A stretch of 64,000 nucleotides of DNA from an uncultured Agrobacterium sp. (GCA_913777615.1 CAJYTK010000011.1:310001-374000); one strand, 5' to 3'; shown: positions 29,448 through 38,746, counted from the first letter of the stretch. The notes: generated by a model from the sequence alone, not told the origin. Translations and numbers: made by a program.

Positions 29448-29975
29448 CTAAAACGCCAGATCGCGTCGCAATACTTCTCGGGCGCGACTGACACGGCTCT
29501 TTATCGTGCCTATGCGGCAACCGCACAGGTCAGCGGCATCCGCGTAGCTCGTACCGTCGGCAATTAGAAGCAAAGCCTTTTTCTGATCGACATCCAGATC
29601 GCCAATGGCGCGCATGACCTGTTGATGTTGTAGCCGCCACTCTTGACCGGGAGGGGTCGAGATGGTGGCTTCGATGCCAGCCGGTAAGCCGATCTGCTCT
29701 CGCTGGGCGACCTTGTAGCGCGTGCAGAAGGTATTTCGCAGGATGGTAAAGAGCCATGACTTCAACGCCGTTCCCGGCGTGAAGCGGTGGACGGCGCGAA
29801 GGGCTCTCAAGATCGTCTCCTGAACGAGATCGTCCACTTCTTCTTCGGCACGGACGAAGCGGCGTGCAAAGGCCGATAGCGCGGGGGTTAGATTGGCGAT
29901 GCCCATCCTAAGATCCGCAAGCTGTTGTTCTCTCATGGCCACGTCGGTTGTGGCGCTGGCGTCTACCTTGTCCAT
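29448..29975 (-). CDS. ECF sigma factor, EcfG/ECF15-like
   Basis: The protein has 175 residues. Region 2 includes EVDDLVQETILRALRAVHRFTPGTALKSWLFTILRNTF, which closely follows the EcfG signature, and region 4 includes GTSYADAADLCGCRIGTIKSRVSRAREVLRRDL. EcfG-type factors run the alphaproteobacterial general stress response and read GGAAC-N16/17-CGTT promoters, three of which appear in this window. Here no phyR or nepR gene is adjacent, so this may be a secondary EcfG copy. The start follows GGAGGGGAAT; a longer frame reaches 30041. Confidence 0.85.
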   Translation of the reverse strand: MDKVDASATTDVAMREQQLADLRMGIANLTPALSAFARRFVRAEEEVDDLVQETILRALRAVHRFTPGTALKSWLFTILRNTFCTRYKVAQREQIGLPAGIEATISTPPGQEWRLQHQQVMRAIGDLDVDQKKALLLIADGTSYADAADLCGCRIGTIKSRVSRAREVLRRDLAF

Positions 29976-30088
29976 ATTCCCCTCCGTTGATGTAAGGGAA
30001 ATGTCCTGATCCACGCTTTGTTGCCGTACGCCAGCGTACATACTCTAGTTGAATGAGTTAAATCTAATAGAACATAAGGGGAATAAAG

Positions 30089-30106
30089 CGGTTCGGGAAA
30101 GAACCG
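30089..30106. other. Small hairpin upstream of the sigma-factor gene
   Basis: CGGTTC and GAACCG pair over 6 bp around GGGAAA. It lies between the divergently read sigma gene and the end of the DMT transporter gene, and may be the 3' end signal of the latter or part of the sigma leader region. Confidence 0.35.
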
Positions 30107-30147
30107 AAGGCATTTTCGCGACTGACCTGTAACACTGTCTCAAACAG

Positions 30148-31032
30148 CTAGACCGAGCGCCGCCTTCTGCCTTCCATTGCCGCCAATGCTGCACCGACAA
30201 GGATCAGAGGAAGCGCCGTCACAAAGGTGCTGGAGAGCGGTGAATTGAAGATCAGCAGGTCGGCAAGTACTGGCCAGAGGATTGCGAGATATTCGAAGGG
30301 CGCAAGCAACGATGCCTCAGCGTGTCGGAAAGCCAATGTCATGGCGATGTGAGCGAACCCACCGAAGAGGCCCGAAAGGACAAGAAGCACCAATTGTGCG
30401 TGGTCGGGCATGACCCAGCCGAATGGCAAGGTGAAAAGACCGCCGATCATCGATGCAATCACGAAATAGAAGGCGATCGCGCCGGGATTTTCCGTTTTGC
30501 TGAGACTCCGAACCATAATCAGGGCGAAAGACGTCAGCACGCCCATTAAAAGGCCGAGGATGTAACCCCACAAACGCGCGTCATCCATGACGCCATGACC
30601 GATCTCAGGCCATACCAATGTCACGACGCCGGCGAGCCCGAAAACCACGCCCCCGACACGCCATTTTGTCAGCCGCTCGGAGAGAAGCACGACACCAGCA
30701 ATGCTGGTAAATGTCGGCGAGAGGTAGGTGAGAAGCGTCGCCTCAGCCAGGGGCAGCCGGGCAATGGAAGCGAAGGATGCAAACATCGCAGCCGCACCGA
30801 GGCTGGAGCGCAACAGATGACCTGCTGGACGTCTCGTGGCGAGACCTCGCGGAAATTCGTTGCGCCACCACAGAAAAATGACGAGCGGAATGAGCGCGAA
30901 GGCCGACCGAAAGAAAACGATCTCACCGACAGGGATGAGCCCGGATGTGGCCTTGATGCAGATCGACATGGCTGCGAAGAGGAAACCCGAGAGAACCCGA
31001 AGTCCAATGCCAAGCGTCTGATTTTCGCTCAT
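30148..31032 (-). CDS. EamA/DMT-family transporter
   Basis: The protein has 294 residues with about ten membrane segments and two EamA repeats, the standard DMT length. Typical features are the motif EIVFFRSAFALIPLVIFLWWR in the first repeat and AEASLLAPFEYLAILWPVLADLLIF in the second. It probably exports a small metabolite; the substrate is unknown. The ATG at 31032 gives the normal short N-terminus before the first helix; the open frame extends 18 codons upstream. It does not obviously belong with the iron importer next to it. Confidence 0.85.
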   Translation of the reverse strand: MSENQTLGIGLRVLSGFLFAAMSICIKATSGLIPVGEIVFFRSAFALIPLVIFLWWRNEFPRGLATRRPAGHLLRSSLGAAAMFASFASIARLPLAEATLLTYLSPTFTSIAGVVLLSERLTKWRVGGVVFGLAGVVTLVWPEIGHGVMDDARLWGYILGLLMGVLTSFALIMVRSLSKTENPGAIAFYFVIASMIGGLFTLPFGWVMPDHAQLVLLVLSGLFGGFAHIAMTLAFRHAEASLLAPFEYLAILWPVLADLLIFNSPLSSTFVTALPLILVGAALAAMEGRRRRSV

Positions 31033-31104
31033 TGTTTTCAAAACAATCCTCTGTGCCAAGAGCCTCAGAAATCTGCCCGCTGGCACATGTTGCAGAATGG
31101 AGTC

Positions 31105-31866
31105 CTAGCGGACGAAATGAATGTGAGGCCTTTCGCAGTGACGTGAGATCTCGACAAACGCCTCGACTGAAAAGACCTCTTTCAACAACTCTTGCGTCAG
31201 TACCTGTTCGGGTTCTCCGGATGCAACCACCTTACCGGATTGTAGTACGAGCAACTGGTCGCAATACATGGCGGCGTGGTTGAGATCATGCAGCGCAATA
31301 ATGCTGGTGACCGACAGTTCTGACACAAGTCGGAGAAGACTGATCTGGTGGTGGACATCCAGATGGTTGGTCGGCTCGTCTAGAATGAGTTCTCTCGGCG
31401 CCTGCGCCAAGGCGCGGGCGAGATGGGCGCGCTGCTTCTCACCGCCGGAAAGGTTTTGCCAGGCATCGTTACGCTTGGCGGCCATTTCTGTGCGTTCGAG
31501 CGCATGATCGACCGCAGCGTCGTCCTCACGCGTCCAGCCCGAAAACATCGATCTGTGCGGAAAGCGCCCGAGCTTCACGACGTCGATGACTTTCAGATTC
31601 ACATTCGTATTGGCGTGCTGTTCGATGAAGGCAATACGCTGCGCCAGACTTTTGCGCCGAAGGGTCTTGATGTCCTTGCCATCCAGCAGCACACGACCGG
31701 AGTACGGTTGCTTCAAACCGCTGAGCAAGCGCAGGAGGGACGTTTTGCCAGAACCGTTCGGCCCGAGAAGACCGAGGACCTTGCCCGGCTCCACTGTCAG
31801 GGAAACGCCGTTGACGATCGTCTTCGTTCCAACCTTCCAGACCAGATTATCCGCAGTGATACTCAT
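31105..31866 (-). CDS. Iron-siderophore/cobalamin-type ABC transporter, ATP-binding protein
   Basis: The protein has 253 residues of the FecE/BtuD type. Walker A is GPNGSGKT at 35-42, then the signature NLSGGEKQRAHLARALAQ and Walker B ELILDEPTNHLDVHHQ. It powers import of a ferric siderophore, haem or corrinoid together with the permease and binding protein encoded upstream. Its start overlaps the permease stop, so the genes are translationally coupled. Confidence 0.9.
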   Translation of the reverse strand: MSITADNLVWKVGTKTIVNGVSLTVEPGKVLGLLGPNGSGKTSLLRLLSGLKQPYSGRVLLDGKDIKTLRRKSLAQRIAFIEQHANTNVNLKVIDVVKLGRFPHRSMFSGWTREDDAAVDHALERTEMAAKRNDAWQNLSGGEKQRAHLARALAQAPRELILDEPTNHLDVHHQISLLRLVSELSVTSIIALHDLNHAAMYCDQLLVLQSGKVVASGEPEQVLTQELLKEVFSVEAFVEISRHCERPHIHFVR

Positions 31867-32882
31867 GACGCGCGTTGCAGCCTGTAGAGAATGACGGAAA
31901 AGAACGGCACACCCACAAGCGCTGTCACGACGCCGATGGGCAGAACCTGCTGTGGCACCAGTGTGCGTGAAGCAATATCGGCCAGAACCATAAAAATTGC
32001 GCCGGTAATGGCACAGGCTGGTAGCAACCGCGCATGCAGAGGACCCACAACGAAACGTGCGGCATGCGGAACGACAAGGCCGACGAAGCCGATGGTTCCA
32101 ACCATGCTGACGATGGTGGCGGTGATCACAGCGGTCAGCGCGAACAGGATGAGACGCGTGCGTCCAACGCTGACACCGAGCGAAGCTGCCGCCTCATCAC
32201 CGAAGGCAAAGGCATCCAGCACGCGGGCATAAAACAGACAGCAGACGAGGCCGAGACCGACAACGATGGAAACGAGGCCGACATCCGGCCACCGCACGCC
32301 GCCAAAGCTGCCGAGAAGCCAGAACATGACATCGCGCGCCTGCTGCGCGTTGCCGGATGTGGTCACCACATAGGATGTCGCGGCATTGAAGAGTTGCGCG
32401 GCAGCAACACCGGCCAGAATCGTTCTATCAGCACCGCCGCGTGCGCCATTCGACAAAAGAGCCACAAGAAAGAAAGCGGCGAAAGCGCCGGCGAAAGCGC
32501 CAGCGGAAAGTGAAACCGCTCCCGCACCGAGCCCCAGGATGACCACTGCCACCGCCCCAGTCGAGGCACCGGCGGAAATGCCAAGCACATAGGGTTCAGC
32601 CAGTGGGTTGCGCAGCATCGCTTGCATGATCGCTCCGCATATGGCGAGACCCGCGCCACAAAAGACCGCGACCAGCGCGCGGCTCAGCCTGTATTCCCAG
32701 ATTACCGCCTCTTGAATGCGGCTAATTTCCACTGAGGTCCAACCGAGCTTGTTGGTGATGGCGGCATAGGTGGTTGAAAGCGGGATCGGTAGATCGCCAA
32801 TCCCGACACTGATACCGACCACGAAGGCAATCGTCACGAAACAGGCGAGATAGAGGGCTGCGGAGGCTATGAAACGCCGCAT
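31863..32882 (-). CDS. Iron-siderophore/cobalamin-type ABC transporter, permease
   Basis: The protein has 339 residues of the FecCD/BtuC family with about ten membrane segments and the usual motifs (RLSRALVAVFCGAGLAICGAIMQAMLRNPLAEPYVLGISAGA, VGTIGFVGLVVPHAAR). The ATG at 32882 has a GGGGAA ribosome site; a GTG at 32921 overlapping the binding-protein stop is an alternative and would add 13 residues. Confidence 0.9.
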   Translation of the reverse strand: MRRFIASAALYLACFVTIAFVVGISVGIGDLPIPLSTTYAAITNKLGWTSVEISRIQEAVIWEYRLSRALVAVFCGAGLAICGAIMQAMLRNPLAEPYVLGISAGASTGAVAVVILGLGAGAVSLSAGAFAGAFAAFFLVALLSNGARGGADRTILAGVAAAQLFNAATSYVVTTSGNAQQARDVMFWLLGSFGGVRWPDVGLVSIVVGLGLVCCLFYARVLDAFAFGDEAAASLGVSVGRTRLILFALTAVITATIVSMVGTIGFVGLVVPHAARFVVGPLHARLLPACAITGAIFMVLADIASRTLVPQQVLPIGVVTALVGVPFFSVILYRLQRAS

Positions 32883-32917
32883 CGCTTTTCCCCGCTGATC
32901 GTGTGCCGCCAACGAAC

Positions 32918-33943
32918 TCACTTGAGGCCGAGAGTCTTCAATTGCTGAGCGATCTGCTCGGCACCGTAGATCGTCTGGACGCTCGGGTTCATGGCCTGCG
33001 CCGGCATGATGACGAGCGCCTTGTTCTTGACGGCATTCATCTGGCTGGTAGCCGGATCGGTGTTTAGGAACTTGATCTTGGCCTCTGCCTTGTCGAGTTC
33101 CCAGCGATTGCGATCAACCTGCGTCACCACGATGACATCAGGATTGGCCGCGATGATCGTTTCCCAGCCAATAGCAGGAGATTCGGTTTCGGTCGTGATG
33201 GCGTTCGTGCCGCCGAGCAAATCGGCAATGTATCCTGAAGGGCTGTTCTTACCTCCGAGATAAGCGTCGGCCGAGGGCGACGGGCTGGAGAACCAGAAGA
33301 CGTAAGACAGCTTCTTGCCGTCTTTCGGCGCATCGGCGCGCAGCGCCGCTTCGCGCTTCTTCAGATCTGCAATAACGGCCTGGCCTTTGTCTGCCACGTC
33401 GAAAATCTGCGAGAGGTCGTCGATTTCCTTGTAAAGAGTGTCCATGTTCCACAGCTTCGCGCGATTGCCGTAACCGGACTTGTCCTTGGAAACATCATCC
33501 AGTGCGCACATGCTGGGGGAAAGATAGGTCGAGATACCGAGCTTATCGAAATCCTCGCGCTTTGCCACTTTGCTGGTGGGACCGACGAGCGTCGGCAAAG
33601 CGGCGGTAACGAAGTCCGGGTTCTGCGCCAGAATGGATTCGAAAGTCGGAAATTCAACGGTCAGAACTTTTACCTTGGCATTTGCTTCGGCAACCTGCGG
33701 CAGGACCTTGTTCGGCCAGAAAGCCGTGCCGACCATCTTGTCCTGGAGACCCAGAAGCAGCATGATTTCCGCGCTGTTCTGTCCGAGCGCAACAGCGCGT
33801 TCAGGCGCCTTGTTGAAGGTGACGGTCGCGCCGCAATTTTCGATCGTCAGGGGATAGGTCGTGGGAGCAGCTATCGAGGAGGTGGCTGCAAGACTGGCCA
33901 ATGCGCAAAATCCAACGGTCGCAAAAAGACGCTTCATCATCAT
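32918..33943 (-). CDS. Iron-siderophore-type ABC transporter, periplasmic binding protein
   Basis: The protein has 341 residues. A signal peptide covers about residues 1-25 (MMMKRLFATVGFCALASLA...IAA), followed by a FecB/BtuF-type fold with NCGATVTFNKAPERAVALGQNSAEIMLLLGL and ILAQNPDFVTAAL. The two conserved cysteines (IENCG and SPSMCALDD) may form a disulfide. The first of three ATG codons follows AAAGGAT with good spacing. No Fur, RirA or Irr box, cobalamin riboswitch or TonB receptor gene was recognised beside it, so the ligand is open. Confidence 0.87.
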   Translation of the reverse strand: MMMKRLFATVGFCALASLAATSSIAAPTTYPLTIENCGATVTFNKAPERAVALGQNSAEIMLLLGLQDKMVGTAFWPNKVLPQVAEANAKVKVLTVEFPTFESILAQNPDFVTAALPTLVGPTSKVAKREDFDKLGISTYLSPSMCALDDVSKDKSGYGNRAKLWNMDTLYKEIDDLSQIFDVADKGQAVIADLKKREAALRADAPKDGKKLSYVFWFSSPSPSADAYLGGKNSPSGYIADLLGGTNAITTETESPAIGWETIIAANPDVIVVTQVDRNRWELDKAEAKIKFLNTDPATSQMNAVKNKALVIMPAQAMNPSVQTIYGAEQIAQQLKTLGLK

Positions 33944-34212
33944 CAAAAATCCTTTTGAGGGCGGCAAATGCCGCGAATGTATGCGCCTATAATCACCTCT
34001 GCCCGCACAAAACAAGACCTTTTACTTCATATTTTTGCGAAGCCGTACTTCCAGACCTAAAATGCGCAAGCGCGTGCAGTCTGCACGACGGTCGGCAGAC
34101 GGGACAGTCTCAATTTCGCTCTATCTACAGCTCGCCAATCAGGGGAGATCGATAAGGCGCGTGTCATACCCTCTAAAGCCGAATGCCTGATTTGTCTGAA
34201 GATGGCGCGTCG

Positions 34213-34446
34213 CTAGCTGCCGAGGATCGCAGCGATCATGATGGCAGCAAAGGCGAGGAACATGACGCTGCCGACGATGATCGTGACCAACGCCTGGGCG
34301 GAGATGTACGTGCCTGCAACGCCGCCAAGTACACGCGGCCATGGGCTCGTGCCTTTCTCCTGCGCCATCGGATAGCCACAGGCAGGACAGGCAAAGGCCT
34401 TGTCGGATACTTTGCCCTCGCAATCCGGGCAGACGGTGAGTGCCAT
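34213..34446 (-). CDS. Zinc-ribbon membrane protein
   Basis: The protein has 77 residues. A CPDC...CPAC zinc ribbon (Cys6, Cys9, Cys20, Cys23) is followed by one or two hydrophobic segments from about residue 40 to the end (YISAQALVTIIVGSVMFLAFAAIMIAAIL). The layout suggests a small inner-membrane protein with a cytoplasmic metal-binding head. It starts one base after the OmpA-like gene ends and is the last gene of a three-gene unit. Confidence 0.75.
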   Translation of the reverse strand: MALTVCPDCEGKVSDKAFACPACGYPMAQEKGTSPWPRVLGGVAGTYISAQALVTIIVGSVMFLAFAAIMIAAILGS

Positions 34447-34447
34447 A

Positions 34448-35083
34448 TCAATCTTCTCCGATCACGAACTCGACGCGGCGGTTCTTCTGCCGGCCTTCAG
34501 GATTATCCGCGCCTTGCGCAGTCTGGTTTGGCGCGACGGGAAAGCGCTCCCCCTTCCCTTCCGTCACCATGGACGATGTGACGCCATTTTTCGACAGCCA
34601 GCTCTTGACCGAAGCAGCCCGGCGTTTTGACAGTTTGTCATTATATTCATCGCTGCCTTTGGAATCTGTATGGCCGACGATCAGGACTTTCTTCGGCTCC
34701 ATCGCGACCAGCGTCTCGGAGAATTGTGAGAGCACGCGTCTCGCATCTGGCCTGATATCCGCCTTGTCAAAATCGAAAAGGACGTCCGCCGGCAGGTTGA
34801 CGATGATATGCTTGCCTTCTTGTCGCGCGCCAAGTGCCGTAAGGCTGTTCTCGGTTTTGAGACGCGTCTCTTCATCCATCGGCTTCAAATCGAAGGACGA
34901 GGCCTCGCTGGAAAACGAACCCGTACTCTCCTGGCCTTTCTCGATGAAATGCGAGGCCGGAAAGTCGATTTCACGAAAGCTCGACGGTTGCTCGCCAAAG
35001 GGCGCGGCATTCGTGGTCACCTGATAATCTGCGGCGTTCACGGGTGAGGCGAGAAAAAGCCCGACCAGCGCAAGCGCTCTCAT
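34448..35083 (-). CDS. OmpA-family outer-membrane/peptidoglycan-binding protein
   Basis: The protein has 211 residues. A signal peptide covers about residues 1-18 (MRALALVGLFLASPVNA), then a linker of about 70 residues, then an OmpA C-terminal domain (about 90-205) with VLFDFDKADIRPDARRVL, VGHTDSKGSDEYNDKLSKRRAASVKSWL and NRRVEFVI. The domain binds peptidoglycan in the periplasm. There is no lipobox, so it is probably a soluble or envelope-anchored protein. It overlaps the preceding gene by 4 bases. Confidence 0.88.
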   Translation of the reverse strand: MRALALVGLFLASPVNAADYQVTTNAAPFGEQPSSFREIDFPASHFIEKGQESTGSFSSEASSFDLKPMDEETRLKTENSLTALGARQEGKHIIVNLPADVLFDFDKADIRPDARRVLSQFSETLVAMEPKKVLIVGHTDSKGSDEYNDKLSKRRAASVKSWLSKNGVTSSMVTEGKGERFPVAPNQTAQGADNPEGRQKNRRVEFVIGED

Positions 35084-35529
35084 TGCTTGAGGTCCAATGG
35101 GATGGTGACACCTGGGCCGCTGCGATCATCGCCGCTATTGCCGGGATTGAAAACGAGAGACACCTTCTCGACATTGACGGGGATGGTGCCAGGGAAGATG
35201 ATATCCCCCTCCATCGTCTTACCATTGGCAATCCGCATCCACCGATTGTCGGGGATTTGGCGCATGTGCAGACGTTCCTGCTCGCCCTCCCCCCAGGCGA
35301 GATAGGCGTTTTCACTATCATTCATATTAACGAAGTTAGTGCCGGGATTATCGAAGCTTGCCAGAAGGCGGATTTTGGTGGCATCGGGACCGATAGAGAC
35401 GGACTTGACCTGAACCGTCAGGCCGACCGGCACACTGACCTGGCCTCCAATGATGGTGATGTTGCGTTCCTGCGCCTGCGCGATACCCGCAATAGACAAG
35501 GCAAGCGTGAGTGACACGATCCGAAGCAT
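35080..35529 (-). CDS. Secreted protein of unknown function, first gene of the OmpA-like operon
   Basis: The protein has 149 residues. A signal peptide covers about residues 1-19 (ending AQA) and is followed by an all-beta-looking domain (ITIIGGQVSVPVGLTVQVKSVSIGPDATKIRLLASFDN...) with no cysteine and no recognised family. It starts after AGGAG and overlaps the OmpA-like gene, so the two periplasmic proteins are made together and may act together at the envelope. Confidence 0.75.
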   Translation of the reverse strand: MLRIVSLTLALSIAGIAQAQERNITIIGGQVSVPVGLTVQVKSVSIGPDATKIRLLASFDNPGTNFVNMNDSENAYLAWGEGEQERLHMRQIPDNRWMRIANGKTMEGDIIFPGTIPVNVEKVSLVFNPGNSGDDRSGPGVTIPLDLKQ

Positions 35530-35681
35530 ATGCTCTCCTCAAAATCCCCTACAGCGCCGAGCCTCCAGCTAAATGCGCACAGGAAGCAGTGGCTCGTGTG
35601 AGAACATAGGCGTCAAAATGGCAACAATGTGCCGCGCAACCTAAAGAGGTGCAGCTTCTTCATCTAAGATATTGAAGCATT

Positions 35682-35704
35682 GGCGGCGGCATCCTGGCGC
35701 CGCC
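35682..35704 (-). terminator. Hairpin at the end of the alpha-galactoside operon
   Basis: GGCGGCG and CGCCGCC pair over 7 bp around a 9-base loop, starting 14 bases beyond the agaL2 stop on the minus strand. Only a weak T-rich tail follows. Confidence 0.55.
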
Positions 35705-35717
35705 GCGCCTTGTTTCA

Positions 35718-37070
35718 TCAACGCGCCTGCGTCCACTCCGGCAGCCAGTCGCGGTGTGCGACGAGAAGATCGTCGACCAGCGACCATATCTGATCGAGGT
35801 CAAGTTCGGCCGCCGTGTGTGGGTCCATCATGGCGGCGTGGTAAATGTGCTCGCGGTTCTCGCTCATCATCGCCCGCACCGTCAGTTCCTGGACGTTGAT
35901 GTTAGTGCGCATCAGCGCCGTCAGTTGCGGCGGCAACTCGCCAATGAAGGTTGGCTGCACGCCGTTATGATCGACTAGGCAGGGTACTTCCGCCGCGCAG
36001 TTATAGGGCAGCGAGGTGATGCAGCCATTGTTGCGCTGGTTGCCGTAGATGACCGAAGGTTCACCGGTCCACACCGAGTTGATGATCGAAGAGGCATATT
36101 CCTTCGACTGCTTGACCTCGATCTTGTCCGCCGAGCGATAGGCATCCGCCTCTCCCTTCCAGCGTTCGATCTGCTCGATGCAGCGCTTCGGGTATTCATC
36201 CAGCGGAATGCCGAATTTCTCGATCAGGTCTTCGCGGCCCTCCTTGATGAAGTAGGGCGTGTATTCGGCAAAGTGCTCGGAGCTTTCAGTGACGAAGTAA
36301 CCGAGACGCGTCAGCATCTCATAGCGCACTTTGTTCGGGCAGCGAGGGTTCCAGCCGGGTTTTGGCGCCCGGCCCTCGCGATAACCACGCACCAGATCCG
36401 GGTAAAGGTTCTTGTAACTGCCATCCGGTAGGCGGTGTTCGAATTCGAGGAAGAACGCCATGTGGTTGATGCCGGCTGAGCGATAGCGGATTTCCTCGTA
36501 GGGAATATCGAGATCATGCGCCAGTTCCATCGCCGTTCCCTGAACGGAGTGGCAGAGACCGACCTGGCGGATCGTGGGGTATTTTTCCGCAATCGCCCAA
36601 GTGTTGATCGCCATCGGGTTCACATATTGCAGCATAATGGCGTTCGGGCAGACGGCCAGCATGTCCTCACAGATTTTCCACAGATGCGGCACGGTGCGAA
36701 GACCGCGCATGATGCCGCCCACGCCGAGCGTATCGGCAATCGTCTGGCGCAGGCCGTATTTGCGCGGCACCTCGAAGTCGGTGACCGTGCAAGGCTCATA
36801 GCCGCCGATCTGGAAGGCGACGACGACGAAATCCGCATCGGTCAGCGCTGCCCGCTGATCGGTAAAGGTTTCTGCCTTGGCGCTGACGCCGAGCGTCGAG
36901 ATCAGCTTGTTGACGACGATGGCGCTTTCGTCCAGCCGCTGCTGGTTGATGTCCATCAGCGCAATGCGGGCACCGGACAGGGCTGGGCGCTGCAACACGT
37001 CGCCAATTATGTTCTTCATGAACACCGTGGACCCTGCCCCGATAAAAGCGATCTTGGGATTTCTTGCCAT
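35718..37070 (-). CDS. agaL2: GH4 alpha-galactosidase (MelA-type)
   Basis: The protein has 450 residues of glycoside hydrolase family 4, which uses NAD+ and a divalent metal. Seen are the NAD site IAFIGAGSTVFMKNIIGD at the N-terminus, the metal-site motif GLCHSVQGT near residue 175 and GINHMAFFLEF. The CHSV form of the motif is the one reported for alpha-galactosidases. It is the last gene of the operon and hydrolyses imported alpha-galactosides such as melibiose or raffinose in the cytoplasm. Confidence 0.92.
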   Translation of the reverse strand: MARNPKIAFIGAGSTVFMKNIIGDVLQRPALSGARIALMDINQQRLDESAIVVNKLISTLGVSAKAETFTDQRAALTDADFVVVAFQIGGYEPCTVTDFEVPRKYGLRQTIADTLGVGGIMRGLRTVPHLWKICEDMLAVCPNAIMLQYVNPMAINTWAIAEKYPTIRQVGLCHSVQGTAMELAHDLDIPYEEIRYRSAGINHMAFFLEFEHRLPDGSYKNLYPDLVRGYREGRAPKPGWNPRCPNKVRYEMLTRLGYFVTESSEHFAEYTPYFIKEGREDLIEKFGIPLDEYPKRCIEQIERWKGEADAYRSADKIEVKQSKEYASSIINSVWTGEPSVIYGNQRNNGCITSLPYNCAAEVPCLVDHNGVQPTFIGELPPQLTALMRTNINVQELTVRAMMSENREHIYHAAMMDPHTAAELDLDQIWSLVDDLLVAHRDWLPEWTQAR

Positions 37071-37090
37071 TTCTCTCTCCAGTCTGGAAA

Positions 37091-38746
37091 TTATGCGATT
37101 TCAAACGCGGCCCGGACCAGCCGCTGCGTGTATTCGGTCTTGGGATTGGACAGTACCTCTTCGACGGAGCCCTGCTCCACGATCTGCCCGCGCTGCATCA
37201 CGATGACGCGGTGGCAAAGAGCGCGCACGACCTTCAGGTCGTGCGAGATGAAGAGATAGCTCAGTCCCTTTTCGTCCTGCAGCTTGCGCAACAGGTCAAT
37301 GATCTGTGCCTGCACCGACAGATCGAGTGCTGAAGTCGGCTCGTCCAGCAGCAGAAACTCGGGCTCAAGCGCGATCGCGCGGGCAATGGCGATGCGCTGC
37401 CGCTGACCACCGGAAAACTCATGCGGGAAGCGGTTGATAACATTGTCGGGCAGACCTGCGTCTCTCAGTGCCGTGCGCACCCGATCCAGCCGCTCGGCGC
37501 TGGTCGTGCCGATGTTGTTGACGACCAGCCCCTCCCCGATGATCTGGCCAACCGTCATGCGCGGATTGAGCGAGGAGAACGGGTCCTGAAACACCACTTG
37601 CATGCGTGAACGCAGCGGGCGCATCCCGTCTCGGTCCTTGTCATGGATCGCCTGCTTGTCGAAGAAGATTTCCCCGCCCTCATTGCTGATCAGCCGCACA
37701 AGCGCCTGCCCGAAGGTTGTCTTGCCGGAGCCGGACTCGCCAACGAGCCCAAGCGTTTCATGTCGCCTCAGATCTAGCGACAAGCCGTCGACCGCAACGA
37801 GATCGTGAAACACCGGACGGAACAGACCTCCACTGCGAAGGCCGAAGGACACACGGACATTCTTGCCTTCCAGCAGGATGGGTTGGTTATCCGACAGCGG
37901 CTTCGCACGGCCGCGAGGCTCAGAGCCCAAGAGATGTCGCGTGTAGGGATGCTGCGGCGCCTCGAAGAGTGCGGCCGTTGTGTTGTGTTCCTGCAGCAGG
38001 CCCTTCTGCATGACATAGACATAATCCGAGAAGCGGCGCACCACGGTCAGGTCATGGGTAATCAGGATCACGGCCATACCGTGCTTGCGCTGCAAGTCGC
38101 GCAGAAGATTGAGAATCTGCGCCTGAACCGTGACGTCGAGCGCAGTTGTCGGCTCATCGGCTATCAAGAGGTCGGGATTGTTGGCAAGCGCCATGGCAAT
38201 CATCACACGCTGACGCTGGCCGCCGGACAGTTGGTGCGGATATTGGTCGATCTTCAATTCGGGGTCGGGAATACGCACTTCGGCGAGAAGCGCGATAGCC
38301 TGTTTACGTGCTTCAGATTTGCCGACCCTGCGATGTGCGCGGATCGCTTCGGCAATCTGCGTGCCGATCGAATAGAGCGGATTGAGCGAACTCATCGGCT
38401 CCTGGAAGATCATCGATATCCGGCTACCACGCAGTAAACGGCGTTTCTCACGCGAATATTTTAAAATCTCTTCGCCGCGAAACTTCACCCGCGTATTGGG
38501 ATTGACCGTGGCACGCTTGGACAAGAGCCCCATGACCAGACGTGCAGTGACCGATTTTCCCGACCCGGATTCGCCAACGATGGCAATCGTCTCGCCGCGG
38601 TATAGCTGGAAGGAAATATCCTGGACGGCCGAAACTTCGCCATGCTCGGTCTTGAAGTTCACGCCGGCATGACGGACATCGAGAAGCGGTTCTTCCGTGT
38701 GAAGTGCCGCGTCGAGACGAGTTTCAGGGATGAGGTTTTGTGTCAT
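37091..38746 (-). CDS. agpD: Alpha-galactoside ABC transporter, fused double ATP-binding protein
   Basis: The protein has 551 residues with two complete oligopeptide-type ATPase domains: Walker A GESGSGKS at 58-65 and a second GESGSGKT near 335-342, each followed by [14 protein letters not shown] or FSGGQRQRIAIARA. In most peptide systems these are two proteins (DppD and DppF); here they are fused. The ATG at 38746 was chosen over an in-frame GTG three codons upstream. In this operon it powers uptake of alpha-galactosides. Confidence 0.92.
   Translation of the reverse strand: MTQNLIPETRLDAALHTEEPLLDVRHAGVNFKTEHGEVSAVQDISFQLYRGETIAIVGESGSGKSVTARLVMGLLSKRATVNPNTRVKFRGEEILKYSREKRRLLRGSRISMIFQEPMSSLNPLYSIGTQIAEAIRAHRRVGKSEARKQAIALLAEVRIPDPELKIDQYPHQLSGGQRQRVMIAMALANNPDLLIADEPTTALDVTVQAQILNLLRDLQRKHGMAVILITHDLTVVRRFSDYVYVMQKGLLQEHNTTAALFEAPQHPYTRHLLGSEPRGRAKPLSDNQPILLEGKNVRVSFGLRSGGLFRPVFHDLVAVDGLSLDLRRHETLGLVGESGSGKTTFGQALVRLISNEGGEIFFDKQAIHDKDRDGMRPLRSRMQVVFQDPFSSLNPRMTVGQIIGEGLVVNNIGTTSAERLDRVRTALRDAGLPDNVINRFPHEFSGGQRQRIAIARAIALEPEFLLLDEPTSALDLSVQAQIIDLLRKLQDEKGLSYLFISHDLKVVRALCHRVIVMQRGQIVEQGSVEEVLSNPKTEYTQRLVRAAFEIA

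Noticed and set aside
33944-34212. Iron-responsive box or cobalamin riboswitch before the siderophore-type importer
   Set aside because: No convincing Fur, RirA or Irr motif and no B12-box-like sequence could be found by eye.
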